Origin: Ignavibacteria bacterium
Lineage (GTDB): Bacteria > Bacteroidota > Ignavibacteria > Kapaibacteriales > Kapaibacteriaceae
Assembly (NCBI GenBank): GCA_016873895.1
Contig: VGVV01000004.1
Span: 1-64,000 of the forward strand
DNA: 64,000 bases
Direction of reading: 5' to 3'
Shown: in pieces, positions 35,879-45,955 of the stretch
Layout of the letters: each line of letters opens with the position of its first letter
How positions within the stretch are numbered: position 1 is the first letter of the stretch
Program-made: the position numbers and the translations under genes
Notes under the pieces: model-generated
What the model was told of the DNA's origin: nothing
Database searches by the model: none
The model's input: only the letters and a program-made list of their open reading frames with translations

Positions 35879-38716
35879 ATGGCACAACGCCCTGAAAATA
35901 TACCGATGCGTAGACGGTCGACCGCGTCTGATCCGATACCACAAGTTGACGACGCCCCACGGCCGCAACAGATGTCTCTCAGTGATGAGGTCGATCGTGT
36001 ACGACGCAAAAAGATCATTGCCGTCTTGATGGCATTGCTCGGGCTTCTTGTGCTCGTTTCCATCCTATCGTATTCTCGTGCCGATGCTGCAAACGCCCAG
36101 CTAACCATGCGCGAGCTTATGGGCGTTATTCGCGCTGATGCCGCGGTTCAACAACAATTCGATCAAACACACAATTGGGTAGGCCTTCTTGGTGCCGTAC
36201 TGGCACAATGGATGCTGTTCAGTACAGTTGGCATTTGGTCGATCGTGTTCCCGTTGCTTCTTATGGTCTGGGCACGCGACGTCTACAAATACCAGCACCT
36301 TACTCCGCTTGTAACACGCTATTCGATCACAGCAACTATGGCTGCTGTCTCGATAGCCGCATTTGTTGCTACGTTGCAGTTGATCGACCTGTTTTCGTTT
36401 ATTCCACCGGAGGCGTGTGGCTTCATAGGGCAGTTTCTCGCCGGTGTTGTCTCGCAGCTGATCGGCAAGTTTGGCAGCTCGATAGTGTGGTTGCTGGTTA
36501 CATGCGCTGTTTTCGTTGTTGGATTCGAGATAGACATTCGATCGATCAACACATCGCTACGCCCGCTACAAGAACGTCTGGCCAGTCTTACGTCGGGGTT
36601 TCGTGTGCGACGCACAGACCCTACTGATACCACAGATGATGCTGACGATAACGACGACTACGCTGAAGAAGACGCATACGAGGAAGAAGATGAACAAGAA
36701 GAGGTGTTCGCTGGCCCTGTGAAAGCATCTTCTCACAGGGGGCCAACATTATTCGGTTCCAAGAAACCCTCGATTATCCGCCCGCAAGAAATCGATGAGG
36801 AAGAGCCTGCAGTTCAACTAAAGCGCTCTGTGCAGCAACATGAGCAAGATTCTCCATTTGCTGGACAGCTCTCTGGCTCGGTACGCATTCTTCGTCCAAG
36901 TCAGGTCAGTCAGCCAGAAGAACCAGAAATGCCGCAAGGCAATGTGCTTTCCGAGGAACCTGATGAGCTGACATCATCTGTGGATTTGCAGGAAGTACAA
37001 CGTAGGCTTCAGCAGCTACATCCAAAGAAAGACATCGCACTTCGCGTCGATGAAGATGACTATGAAGACGCAGAAGACGTCGAGGATGAGCAGGACGAAG
37101 AAGATGAGGTTACAGAGCCAGCACTAGAGCAGCCTGCACGGCCAGTTGCTTCTGTCAAACGTCCGCTAACTGTAACAGTGCAGGACACACTTTTCCCCGT
37201 CGAGCCCGAGATCAAGCTCTCGAACGTAACGCTATACGACGAGGAGATTGCCTACAAGCCCCCTCCATCGAAGCTGCTTATCGACGTTAAAGACGAGGGT
37301 GCGGTTGATGATAGAGAGCTGCAGGCAAAGGCACAAACACTCCAAGAAAAGCTCGAGACGTTTAAGGTTCGTATCGAGAATCTCACGGTAACGCCGGGTC
37401 CGGTCGTAACCCAATACGAGTTTGTACCAGCCACTGGCATTAAAGTATCGCAGATAGAAAATCTTGCAGACGACATCGCACTGGCCCTGAAGGCACAAGG
37501 CGTTCGCATTATCGCACCAATTCCGGGCAAGGGTACTGTTGGTATTGAGATACCAAACCAGCACCCTGCGATTGTGCGATTCAGTGCAATTATCAAGAGC
37601 CAGAAGTACCACGATCCAGCGATCAGGTTGCCCCTTGCCATGGGTAAAACGGTTGTCGGAGAAGTGTTCTGTGCAGACTTAACGAAGATGCCCCACCTGT
37701 TGATCGCTGGCGCAACAGGTAAGGGCAAATCAGTTGGCATTAATACGATCATTGCCTCGCTTCTCTACCGCATTCATCCGCGTGATCTAAAGTTCGTGAT
37801 CGTAGACCCAAAGCGCGTTGAGATGAATCTCTACGCATCCCTCCGCGATCATTATTTGGCCATTTCGCCAGATATCAACGAGTCCATCGTTACGTCACCA
37901 CAAAATGCTGTTGTAGTTCTCAAAGCCCTTGTCGAAGAGATGCAGCAGCGATTCAGCATTCTTGCTGCCGCAGGCCAGCGCAACATCACCGATTACAATC
38001 AGAAGGTAAAGGAAGGCAAGATTCGCGACAAGGGTGGGCTTATTCATCGCCCCATGCCGTTTATCGTTGTTATTATTGACGAGTTGGCAGACCTGATGAT
38101 GACCGCTTCGAAAGAAGTAGAAGAGCCAATCTGCAGGCTTGCACAGCTTGCTCGGGCAGTGGGTATACACTGCATCGTTGCAACACAACGGCCTAGTGTT
38201 GACGTAGTAACTGGCCTGATCAAGGCCAACTTCCCTGCTCGCATCGCCTACCAAGTATCGTCACGTATAGACTCGCGCACGATCCTCGACGGAACAGGAG
38301 CCGAGCACCTGATAGGTAACGGCGACATGCTCTTTGCTCCTGGTAATACGCCGATGCCCATTCGTATGCAGAATGCATTTATTTCGACAGAAGAAGTTGA
38401 AGCACTGTGCGAGTGGATCGGTAATCAGAAGGGATATTCAACCCCATACATGCTGCCATCGGTCAATAAGCGTGCAGGGGGCTCAGCAGGCGGCAGTGAT
38501 GATCGCGATGCGCTGTTTGAGGATGCAGCAAGGATCTTTGTACAGCTCCAACAGGCCAGCACATCGACGCTGCAACGCAGACTCAAAGTTGGGTATGCGC
38601 GTGCCGCCCGCATTGTGGATGAACTCGAAATGGCCGGCATTGTTGGCCCTCCAGATGGTTCGCGTGGACGTCCCGTATTGCTGCAAAGCGAGTCAGAGCT
38701 CGAAGCCTATTTGTAG
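35879..38716 (+). CDS. ftsK: DNA translocase FtsK/SpoIIIE
   Basis: Pumps chromosomes through the septum and promotes dimer resolution, about 945 aa. Four to five N-terminal membrane helices (from KIIAVLMALLGLLVLVSILS on, to about residue 225) are followed by an acidic, variable linker rich in Glu/Asp (about 250-430). The motor has Walker A in GATGKGKSVGINTI, Walker B in IVVIIDELADLMM, and the conserved AVGIHCIVATQRPSVDV. A C-terminal winged-helix gamma domain (STLQRRLKVGYARAARIVDE) reads orientation motifs. The ATG at 35879 or the GTG six bases before could be the start. Confidence 0.95.
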   Translation: MAQRPENIPMRRRSTASDPIPQVDDAPRPQQMSLSDEVDRVRRKKIIAVLMALLGLLVLVSILSYSRADAANAQLTMRELMGVIRADAAVQQQFDQTHNWVGLLGAVLAQWMLFSTVGIWSIVFPLLLMVWARDVYKYQHLTPLVTRYSITATMAAVSIAAFVATLQLIDLFSFIPPEACGFIGQFLAGVVSQLIGKFGSSIVWLLVTCAVFVVGFEIDIRSINTSLRPLQERLASLTSGFRVRRTDPTDTTDDADDNDDYAEEDAYEEEDEQEEVFAGPVKASSHRGPTLFGSKKPSIIRPQEIDEEEPAVQLKRSVQQHEQDSPFAGQLSGSVRILRPSQVSQPEEPEMPQGNVLSEEPDELTSSVDLQEVQRRLQQLHPKKDIALRVDEDDYEDAEDVEDEQDEEDEVTEPALEQPARPVASVKRPLTVTVQDTLFPVEPEIKLSNVTLYDEEIAYKPPPSKLLIDVKDEGAVDDRELQAKAQTLQEKLETFKVRIENLTVTPGPVVTQYEFVPATGIKVSQIENLADDIALALKAQGVRIIAPIPGKGTVGIEIPNQHPAIVRFSAIIKSQKYHDPAIRLPLAMGKTVVGEVFCADLTKMPHLLIAGATGKGKSVGINTIIASLLYRIHPRDLKFVIVDPKRVEMNLYASLRDHYLAISPDINESIVTSPQNAVVVLKALVEEMQQRFSILAAAGQRNITDYNQKVKEGKIRDKGGLIHRPMPFIVVIIDELADLMMTASKEVEEPICRLAQLARAVGIHCIVATQRPSVDVVTGLIKANFPARIAYQVSSRIDSRTILDGTGAEHLIGNGDMLFAPGNTPMPIRMQNAFISTEEVEALCEWIGNQKGYSTPYMLPSVNKRAGGSAGGSDDRDALFEDAARIFVQLQQASTSTLQRRLKVGYARAARIVDELEMAGIVGPPDGSRGRPVLLQSESELEAYL

Positions 38717-38733
38717 CCGCAATCCCGCACGTA

Positions 38734-39255
38734 TCATAAAACGTTTGCAATACGGCCGTAGAGATCCTCATGTGTTTCTGCGACGAGCTCTGCAGCTTCT
38801 GTATCAAATTCACCAATCAAGGCTGTTCGCACACTCGCGGCCCTGCCTGCCTCGGCATCGGTTATTGAATCACCGATAAACCAGGAACACGAAGCATCAA
38901 TATCGTGGTCGCGCATTGCGTCAAGAATCATCCCCGGCGCCGGCTTGCGGTGAGTTGAGTTCATGCCGTCGAGATCAGTACACACATAAAACTCATCTAT
39001 CGTGGGGGCATCGGCATGTCTAAGCTGCTGCTGCATATACGTGTTAACATCATCAAGGTCTGCAAGCGACATCAGCCCCTTACCAACGCCCTGTTGATTG
39101 GAGATAACAATCAGGAGATATCCTCTGTTATGGGCCAATCGCATAATGGGAAGAATGCCCGGAATAATCTCGAACTGTTCGGGTCGGAGTACGTAGGCAT
39201 CAACAAGTCTCTTGTTGATTACCCCATCTCGATCAAGAAAAAGGGCTTTTGTCAT
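38734..39255 (-). CDS. HAD-IIIA family phosphatase (GmhB/histidinol-phosphatase-like, zinc site lost)
   Basis: A 173-aa haloacid-dehalogenase phosphatase. ALFLDRDGVINKRL holds the nucleophile and acid Asp, VISNQQGVGKG motif II, THRKPAPGM motif III and FIGDSITDAEAGRAA motif IV. This is the pattern of D-glycero-D-manno-heptose-1,7-bisphosphate phosphatases. However, the usual zinc-binding Cys/His loop (CPHHP..C.CRKP) is replaced by VCTDLDGMNSTHRKP with a single Cys. It overlaps the helicase gene by four bases and converges on ftsK. The substrate is uncertain. Confidence 0.8.
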   Translation of the reverse strand: MTKALFLDRDGVINKRLVDAYVLRPEQFEIIPGILPIMRLAHNRGYLLIVISNQQGVGKGLMSLADLDDVNTYMQQQLRHADAPTIDEFYVCTDLDGMNSTHRKPAPGMILDAMRDHDIDASCSWFIGDSITDAEAGRAASVRTALIGEFDTEAAELVAETHEDLYGRIANVL

Positions 39256-41276
39256 GGAAGGAGCTCCTGCGAATCAGATTGTTCTTCTGCAAGGAAGTAT
39301 CGTGGGCAGATTTCATTCGTAACAGTATCGAGGAATCTGCTTGGACGCGACAATACATCTGAATGTTGCCATTCAGCCATGATATCCGGAAACGTAAGGA
39401 TCAGTACATCCTTTGCGCGAGTACAAGCAACATAAAGCAGGCGGCGCTCTTCTTCGAGCGACTCTTCAGAATCAGCGCTCTTGGCTGATGGGAGTCTACC
39501 CTCATTAACGGAGAGTACAAACACCACTTTCCATTCCAGACCCTTGGCAGAGTGTATCGTGGATATGGTCATAAACTCCGTTTCGCGATCATCTGGATCT
39601 ATCGTATCAAGTCCATCTGTAGGGGGCTCGAGAGCTATGTCGTCCAAAAACTCCTGACATGACCCATAGCGTCCGCCAATGCCAACGATTGTCTCGATGT
39701 CTTTCCACCGCTTTGGAGCATCATCATGCACTCGTTCAAGTGTGGCTCGGTACACCTCCGCAATCAATTGCAAGCGCTCAAGCGGATGACGCACTCTTCG
39801 GGCCTTTGCTAGATCATGTAACAGATTCTGGAGTGCCTGCACACCCTTGCCCGTTGCACCATAGGTTCGCTCTGGCTCTGCCAGAGGGTCTGCATGCATC
39901 TGCAAATTGTCTATGATCGTCTGAGCTGTCTTTTGCCCAACACCCTCAAGCTGTTGCAGCACGCGAAACCACGAGACAACATCACGTGGATTTTCAGTGA
40001 TCCTGAGTCGAGCTAAGACATCTTTAACGTGGGCGGCCTCTGCAAACTTTAGTCCACCAAACTTGCGAAATGGGATGTTTGATCGCTGAAGTTCAATTTC
40101 AAGATCAAAAGAAAGGAACCCGCTTCTCACGAGCACTGCAATGTCTGCGAGTGATATTCCCTGCTCGCGCAGCTCGAGCACATGTTGAGCGATGAACTGC
40201 GATTGCTGACGCTCACTGCGCGCGGTAATGAGCATTGGCAGGTCTCCACCTCCCCTATGAGCACGCAACTTCTTCTCGAACATGAAGGGGGCTTCTTCGA
40301 GTACAGCATTGCAGAGGTCAAGTATTGGCTGCGTGCTGCGATAATTCTCTTCAAGACGGATGATCGCACACGACGCAAACGATGATGGCACAGTATGGAT
40401 GTTCCGAACATTTGCACCACGAAACGAGTAAATACTCTGTGCGTCGTCTCCAACCACCATCACATTGCCGTGCGCTCCTGAAAGACCCAATACGATTTGA
40501 TGCTGCAGGTTATTGGTGTCCTGGTATTCATCAACCATCACATGACGGAACTGCGATCGCAGTGCAGGACCAGTGGTATCGTGACGCGTCATAGCAAGCA
40601 GATAGAGAAGCAGATCATCGTAGTCGAAAAGCGAGTTCTTATGCTTGTAATCTGTGTAGGCGTGAGCCATCTGACGAATCGTATCTGTATCGTCAATGAA
40701 CTGCGGATACTGCTCTGCAATGAGATCCTCAAGGGGCGTGGACATGTTGATAGATTTACTGTACATGTCGTGCAATGTGCCTTTGTTTGGAAACCTCTTG
40801 CGCCGTGCAGCAAGATCAAACTTGCTACGCACCATATTCATGATGTCTTCCGCATCAGACTGATCAATGATCGAATACACTACCTGCTGCTCGCTACTTG
40901 CTACCCGCTGCTCGCTGCTCGACAGCCCGTATGTTTTGAGAACACGGAATGCAAACGCATGGAATGTACCACCAGAGACCTTTTCACAGCGTCCATCGAG
41001 AAGCTGCGATGCTCTTCGCAGCATCTCCGCCGCTGCTTTTCGTGTAAATGTTAGCAGTAGAATCGATGCTGGATCGACGCCGTCTTCGACAAGTCGCGCT
41101 ACGCGGTAGGTTAGAGTTCGCGTCTTGCCCGTTCCTGCACCAGCGAGCACAAGAGCAGGACCATTGCTGTGCATCACAGCTTCGTACTGCTGAGCATTCA
41201 AGACCGATGCGTAATCAATACGATATGATTTCCCACTGGGGGAAACACTCGCCGGACGAAGCACGATCTTTTTCAT
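39252..41276 (-). CDS. UvrD/PcrA-type superfamily 1 DNA helicase with heptamer-encoded insert
   Basis: A 674-aa ATP-dependent 3'-5' helicase. Motifs: Q/I region NAQQYEAVM and GAGTGKTRTLTYRVARLV (Walker A), LLTFTRKAAAEM, VDEYQDTNNLQ (II), VGDDAQSIYSFRGA (III), LEENYRSTQPIL (IV), STIHSAKGLEWKVVF (V) and EERRLLYVACTRAKD (VI). Near residues 119-132 a low-complexity stretch SSEQRVASSEQQVV is encoded by six seven-base repeats (40880-40921) and has no place in the family alignment. Its 3' end overlaps the HAD gene. Repair or replication-restart roles are family knowledge. Confidence 0.93.
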   Translation of the reverse strand: MKKIVLRPASVSPSGKSYRIDYASVLNAQQYEAVMHSNGPALVLAGAGTGKTRTLTYRVARLVEDGVDPASILLLTFTRKAAAEMLRRASQLLDGRCEKVSGGTFHAFAFRVLKTYGLSSSEQRVASSEQQVVYSIIDQSDAEDIMNMVRSKFDLAARRKRFPNKGTLHDMYSKSINMSTPLEDLIAEQYPQFIDDTDTIRQMAHAYTDYKHKNSLFDYDDLLLYLLAMTRHDTTGPALRSQFRHVMVDEYQDTNNLQHQIVLGLSGAHGNVMVVGDDAQSIYSFRGANVRNIHTVPSSFASCAIIRLEENYRSTQPILDLCNAVLEEAPFMFEKKLRAHRGGGDLPMLITARSERQQSQFIAQHVLELREQGISLADIAVLVRSGFLSFDLEIELQRSNIPFRKFGGLKFAEAAHVKDVLARLRITENPRDVVSWFRVLQQLEGVGQKTAQTIIDNLQMHADPLAEPERTYGATGKGVQALQNLLHDLAKARRVRHPLERLQLIAEVYRATLERVHDDAPKRWKDIETIVGIGGRYGSCQEFLDDIALEPPTDGLDTIDPDDRETEFMTISTIHSAKGLEWKVVFVLSVNEGRLPSAKSADSEESLEEERRLLYVACTRAKDVLILTFPDIMAEWQHSDVLSRPSRFLDTVTNEICPRYFLAEEQSDSQELLP
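40880..40921. repeat. six heptanucleotide repeats inside the UvrD-like gene
   Basis: Seven-base units CTACCTG, CTGCTCG, CTACTTG, CTACCCG, CTGCTCG, CTGCTCG. Total 42 bases, i.e. 14 codons, so the reading frame is kept. It lies between motif Ia and the next helical part of the helicase. The style (xxxCTCG units) matches the array at 4434-4489. Confidence 0.85.
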
Positions 41277-41283
41277 GCGTTTA

Positions 41284-43332
41284 TCAGTAGGCGATCAATG
41301 ATCGCAGCTCCGATGCAACACGCTCTACCGTTGGAATCACAGCATCCATCATGCCCTTGTTGTAAGGAATCGGGACATCAGCGCTGGCAAGGCGAAGCAC
41401 AGGCGCGTCTAGGTGGGAGAAGCACTCGTGCATGATAACAGAGGCAATCTCTGCGCCGAAACCAGCAGTGATGGTGTCCTCGTGCAGAACCATGCAGCGA
41501 TTTGTCTTACGTACGGATGCAAGAACAGCATCCTTATCCCAAGGCACGATGGTGCGCAGATCGATAATCTCGATGTCTTCGCCGGTGGCCTCAACGGCTG
41601 ACTTAGCTCTGTGGACCATTTCGCCCCATGCAACGATAGTTGCCTTACTGCCTTCTCGAACAATTGATGCCACGCCAAAGGGCACGGTGTAGTTGTCGCC
41701 CGGATACACCCCACGTCCTGGAGCTGTGTCCTGTATGGCACGATGTTCCAAAAAGAACGTTGGGTCGTTTTCGCGCAACGCAGTGCGCAAGAGTCCAACC
41801 GCATCCTGTGCGTTGGAGGGCATTGCTACTCGCCAGCCAAGCGTGTGCGCAAAGATGGCCTCGCCACTTACGCTATGCCATGGATCGCCAGTACGCTTCG
41901 AGAAACCAACTGGGATGCGCACCACCATAGGTGCAGCAAAATCGCCGTTTGTGCGCCATCGTATTGTACCACAATCGTTGATCTGTTCCGTTGCTGGGTC
42001 TAGGTATTTCCGAAACTGGATCTCTGGTACAGGTACAAGACCCGCCATTGCCATACCTACAGCGCGGCCAATGATTCCCTCTTCACTAATCGAGGTGTCG
42101 AATACGCGTTCTGCGCCATGCTTGGCCTGCAAATCCACGGTGGCGCCGTGTACGCCCCCTTTTACACCAACATCTTCGCCAAAGACGAGTAGTCGGTCAT
42201 TATTGGCTAGTTCATAGTCAAGGGTGCGTTTAACTGCCTCGATAAGATTAACACGCGCCCCCTCTTCATGCTTTTCACCGGTGGCAGGGGGCGGCTCAAT
42301 GCCCGCACCACGCAGACCACCATGACTCGGCACAGAACCATCATCAAAGAGCTTGGTTAGGGCAAGTTGTGGCTCAGGATGTGGTTGCGCAAGTGCCACA
42401 TCGCAGGCCTGCCGCACTTCTGCTTCTACACGTGCAACAAACTCTGTCCACTCTTCCTCACTGGTGTACTTTTTGCGCACAAACATTGCTTTGAGTTTTT
42501 CGAGTGGATCTCTTTCAACCTCTTCTGCCTTTTGCTCTGTTGTTTTATACGACTGGTTGTCTGCACCGCTATGTCCACAGATTCTGGGAACACGAACACG
42601 CAGCAGCGCTGGCGCTTGTTTTTCTCTGACGTGTTCAATCGTCTTCGAAATCAAACGATCAGCTTCTTCAGGATTCGTACCGTCTACTTCAACGATGCGT
42701 AATGCAATAAAGGCACCAAGGTTAGCGGCGATATTCCCACCAGGAGTTTGCATTGTGCCAGGAACGCTGATACCAAACTGGTTGTCCTCAATAAAGAATA
42801 CCATCGGCAACTTCAGCGTGGTAGCAATATTGAGCGCTGCCCAGAATCCATTCGTGGCTGTAGATCCATCTCCTCCAAGTGCAACTGCAACAGCCCCCTG
42901 CCATGCTTTATCTCCAAGAACGTGGGTGTGATACCGAATCGCCTGTGCCCAGCCCACGCATGGTGTGTACTGAGCACCAACATCTCCAGAGGCTGGTAGA
43001 ACGGTAACGCCGTTACGATTATTCAAATGGTGAACAACGCCAATGTCTCGGCCGCCATTGCGGCTACCCGATAGTGCCAACGGACCAGCAAATGCTTCCT
43101 CAAACGTCATTCCGGCAGCCAGAACAAGCGGACGTGAGCGATAGTAGACCGTTGCGGCGTCGTGTCCCTGACGTAAGTAGCGTCCAAGAATCGCTTGCGC
43201 CAACTCATGTCCGGTAGCAGAGAACTGATACGTTACTTTTCCTGAGGGGGCTAGCTCCTTCTCCTCGATATGATCAATCCATCGCGAAGCAATAACCGTG
43301 CGGGCTACGTCGAACCATTCGTGTTTGGTCAT
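41284..43332 (-). CDS. fused alpha/beta 2-oxoacid dehydrogenase E1 component
   Basis: A 682-aa thiamine-diphosphate enzyme fusing E1 alpha (residues 1-~330) with E1 beta (~360-682). The alpha part has ALGGDGSTATNGFWAALNIA with the ThDP/Mg motif (GDG...N) and FIEDNQFGISVPG. The beta part has LLVFGEDVGVKGGVHGAT, EGIIGRAVGMAMAG, PEIQFRKYLDPA and ALRENDPTFFLEH. Such fusions are known for branched-chain or pyruvate dehydrogenase-type complexes; the substrate is not certain. E2 is not in the window, but lpdA (E3) and lipB are 16-18 kb away. It starts eight bases upstream of the helicase gene in transcription order. Confidence 0.9.
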   Translation of the reverse strand: MTKHEWFDVARTVIASRWIDHIEEKELAPSGKVTYQFSATGHELAQAILGRYLRQGHDAATVYYRSRPLVLAAGMTFEEAFAGPLALSGSRNGGRDIGVVHHLNNRNGVTVLPASGDVGAQYTPCVGWAQAIRYHTHVLGDKAWQGAVAVALGGDGSTATNGFWAALNIATTLKLPMVFFIEDNQFGISVPGTMQTPGGNIAANLGAFIALRIVEVDGTNPEEADRLISKTIEHVREKQAPALLRVRVPRICGHSGADNQSYKTTEQKAEEVERDPLEKLKAMFVRKKYTSEEEWTEFVARVEAEVRQACDVALAQPHPEPQLALTKLFDDGSVPSHGGLRGAGIEPPPATGEKHEEGARVNLIEAVKRTLDYELANNDRLLVFGEDVGVKGGVHGATVDLQAKHGAERVFDTSISEEGIIGRAVGMAMAGLVPVPEIQFRKYLDPATEQINDCGTIRWRTNGDFAAPMVVRIPVGFSKRTGDPWHSVSGEAIFAHTLGWRVAMPSNAQDAVGLLRTALRENDPTFFLEHRAIQDTAPGRGVYPGDNYTVPFGVASIVREGSKATIVAWGEMVHRAKSAVEATGEDIEIIDLRTIVPWDKDAVLASVRKTNRCMVLHEDTITAGFGAEIASVIMHECFSHLDAPVLRLASADVPIPYNKGMMDAVIPTVERVASELRSLIAY

Positions 43333-43364
43333 GGGGCGTTGGTACTTACAGTTAGTATAGGCTA

Positions 43365-43390
43365 CAAAACTAAGCTGAGTGCTAGATTTG
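43365..43390. promoter_or_regulatory. two divergent TAnnTTTG -7 elements between E1 and T9SS cargo genes
   Basis: Minus strand: TAGTTTTG (43372-43365), 33 bases before the E1 start. Plus strand: TAGATTTG (43383-43390). The plus element puts the start of transcription near 43395, after the ATG at 43392, which favours the GTG at 43431 as the cargo protein's start. Neither has a clear TTG at 20 bases. Confidence 0.5.
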
Positions 43391-43430
43391 CATGAGTTTT
43401 TTCATAACCACATTCTGTAAGGTTATCCAC

Positions 43431-44390
43431 GTGAAACCGACACGATTTTTCTCAGTACTGCTGCTAGCAGCAATCTTTAGCACCGTTTCTGCAACGGCAC
43501 AGTTTAGCTTCCCAACCTACGCCCCGAAGGACTGCTTTAGTTCGGCGCGAAAGTCTATCACGGGAGCCACGGATGCTAAAATCGTTGGCATTCTGGCCGT
43601 AGGCGTTGATGTGCCTCTCGGAACTACGCCAATTAACATTGGTATGAGTGCCAAAGACGGCAAGGCATCGATGTGGATTTACCTGGTACGTAGCGTCGAA
43701 AAGGACACAGTGGCCTTTGTGCCGTTGATTCGTCTTCTCGGAAGTTGCAATACCCCGCCGATTCCAATTCCTGCAGATGCGTTTGATCCAGCAGATGCAC
43801 CGCAGTCTGCGGTTCCAGCAGACTTTACACAGGGTGCAGGTTTGATTACTGCGTTAGGTAAGGACGCCAAGTTTGCACGCTTTAAAGCTGCATACCCAGA
43901 CAGCAATGCCTCGTTGGCCATCTTGTCCGTCTCTGAAGGCGGAACAGGTGGAATTGGACTAGGCGATGGCAATGTTTTCTGGCTGCTCACATGGAGTGCG
44001 TTTATAGATTCTGTGCAAACAGACACCAACGGTAATGGTCCAGACCCAGGCCTTACATGCATTCATAACATCACAACCGGTGAGACATTCTGCTTTGATT
44101 CATCAGATGTTACCGGCATCGCAGACGAAGCACTATCACAGGGTTTTGCAGTGGCTCCAAATCCAGCGGCAGACCTTGCAGCACTCACCGTTCCCTCATC
44201 ATGGAATAGCTCAACTATCTCCATTTCAGCCATTGACATGACTGGGCACAGCTATCCCATGGGTGATATGATCCGCCTGGATGGAATAGCACTCCCACTC
44301 AATCTCTCAGGGCTCCCATCAGGTATGTACACACTGCACCTGCAAAGACAAGGGGCAAGCATTGCAATACCAATGTCGGTTGTTCGCTAG
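43431..44390 (+). CDS. secreted protein with T9SS-type C-terminal sorting domain
   Basis: A 319-aa exported protein, unknown function. From the GTG at 43431 (AAGG ribosome site eight bases before) the signal peptide is [23 protein letters not shown]. The mature part holds paired Cys-like positions (KDCFSS, GSCNTP, TCIHN, FCFDS). The last ~80 residues form a Por-type tail: [48 protein letters not shown]. This tail is the export signal for type IX secretion, fitting porU/porV 10 kb away. An ATG at 43392 in the same frame is possible, but the promoter position argues against it. Confidence 0.8.
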   Translation: MKPTRFFSVLLLAAIFSTVSATAQFSFPTYAPKDCFSSARKSITGATDAKIVGILAVGVDVPLGTTPINIGMSAKDGKASMWIYLVRSVEKDTVAFVPLIRLLGSCNTPPIPIPADAFDPADAPQSAVPADFTQGAGLITALGKDAKFARFKAAYPDSNASLAILSVSEGGTGGIGLGDGNVFWLLTWSAFIDSVQTDTNGNGPDPGLTCIHNITTGETFCFDSSDVTGIADEALSQGFAVAPNPAADLAALTVPSSWNSSTISISAIDMTGHSYPMGDMIRLDGIALPLNLSGLPSGMYTLHLQRQGASIAIPMSVVR

Positions 44391-44431
44391 AACAAACATC
44401 ATCACCACTTTTTGTGTCAACTATTAACATT

Positions 44432-45736
44432 ATGTACAATAACCTCAAGTCTGCAGACCCTGAATTGTTCAACGCAGTTCAAGGGGAATATGATAGACAA
44501 CGTGATAAGATTGAACTGATAGCGAGCGAGAACTTCACATCACTCAGTGTGATGGAGGCTCAGGGAAGCATCCTCACGAACAAGTATGCCGAGGGTTATC
44601 CCGGTAAGCGCTACTATGGTGGGTGCGAGTGGGTTGATGTTGCAGAAAACATTGCTATTGAGCGGCTCAAGCAACTTTTTGGTGCCGAGTATGCAAACGT
44701 GCAGCCACACTCTGGTTCAGGCGCAAACATGGCCGTGTATTTCACATATCTCAAGCCAGGTGATACCGTTCTTGGTATGGACCTGTCTCACGGTGGACAC
44801 CTCACGCATGGATCACCAGTGAATTTCTCGGGTATGTTTTACAACTTCATTGGTTACGGCCTTAATCAAGAGACAGGCAGACTGGATTATAACGTTGTTG
44901 AGGATCTTGCAAAGCAGCATAAACCGAAGATGATCACGGTAGGCGCAAGTGCTTACTCACGCGAGATTGATTTCTCTGCTTTCCGCCAGATTGCCGACAA
45001 GGTAGGTGCCTTCTTGCTTGCCGACATAGCGCACCCAGCGGGCCTGATCGCCAAAGGGCGCTTGATGAGCCCCGTACCATATTGCGACATTGTAACATCA
45101 ACAACCCACAAGACTCTTCGCGGTCCTCGCGGTGGCCTTATCGTAATGGGTAAGAACTACGAGAACCCGTTTGGTAAGGTTGCGCCAAAAAGTGGACGCA
45201 AGAAGCTGATGGGCGAGCTCATCGATTCCATGGTTATGCCCGGCATACAGGGCGGTCCGCTCATGCATGTTATCGCAGCAAAAGCTGTTGCCTTTGGTGA
45301 ATGCCTTACCGATGAATTCGATGAGTACACAAAGCAGGTTATCCGCAATGCTGCTGCCATGGCCGATGAGCTCATGAAGATGGAGTATAACATCGTCTCT
45401 GGCGGAACAGAAAACCACCTCATGCTTATCGATTTGCGCAATAAGAATGTAACTGGCAAGCAAGCAGAAAACGCTTTAGATGCAAGTGGTATTACGTGCA
45501 ACAAGAACGCTGTACCGTATGATACACAGCCACCACTTGTTACCAGTGGTATCCGCCTCGGTGCTGCAGCCATGACTAGCCGCAGTATGAAGGAAGACGA
45601 CATGCGCCAGATAGCTCGATTTATCAACAGGGTTGTCAGCAACTTTGGCAACGAAGACGAATACAAGAGCATTAAGCACGACGTGCAAACATTCTGTCGT
45701 CAGTTCCCATTGTACCCGTCGCTCACCTCGGCATAA
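44432..45736 (+). CDS. glyA: serine hydroxymethyltransferase
   Basis: PLP enzyme converting serine and THF to glycine and methylene-THF, 434 aa from the ATG at 44432 (GTG at 44414 also in frame). [50 protein letters not shown] and the PLP-lysine motif [15 protein letters not shown] are all present. A terminator-like hairpin follows about 35 bases after the stop. Confidence 0.97.
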   Translation: MYNNLKSADPELFNAVQGEYDRQRDKIELIASENFTSLSVMEAQGSILTNKYAEGYPGKRYYGGCEWVDVAENIAIERLKQLFGAEYANVQPHSGSGANMAVYFTYLKPGDTVLGMDLSHGGHLTHGSPVNFSGMFYNFIGYGLNQETGRLDYNVVEDLAKQHKPKMITVGASAYSREIDFSAFRQIADKVGAFLLADIAHPAGLIAKGRLMSPVPYCDIVTSTTHKTLRGPRGGLIVMGKNYENPFGKVAPKSGRKKLMGELIDSMVMPGIQGGPLMHVIAAKAVAFGECLTDEFDEYTKQVIRNAAAMADELMKMEYNIVSGGTENHLMLIDLRNKNVTGKQAENALDASGITCNKNAVPYDTQPPLVTSGIRLGAAAMTSRSMKEDDMRQIARFINRVVSNFGNEDEYKSIKHDVQTFCRQFPLYPSLTSA

Positions 45737-45770
45737 GCGCTAACCGACATTTTTACCTGTGCGTTGTATC

Positions 45771-45800
45771 AGCCCCTTATCTAGTTTGAGGTAAGGGGCT
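45771..45800 (+). terminator. terminator hairpin after glyA
   Basis: A 9-bp stem AGCCCCTTA/TAAGGGGCT with a 12-base loop, followed by TACTATTTTC. Each arm is a copy of the AAGGGGCT octamer. The poor T-tract makes strength uncertain. The stretch 45801-45955 before the next gene shows nothing else. Confidence 0.6.
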
Positions 45801-45955
45801 TACTATTTTCAGTGCAGGCATTGCGTCGAGTACGTGGCTCTGCGGCATCCATAAACAGCAGGATAAACAAGAAGAACATATCAATAGCATTGCATCCAGA
45901 ATGATGCTCACAACATGCGAGCCTCTCCTTGTTTCATCACGCTGGAGTCACCACC

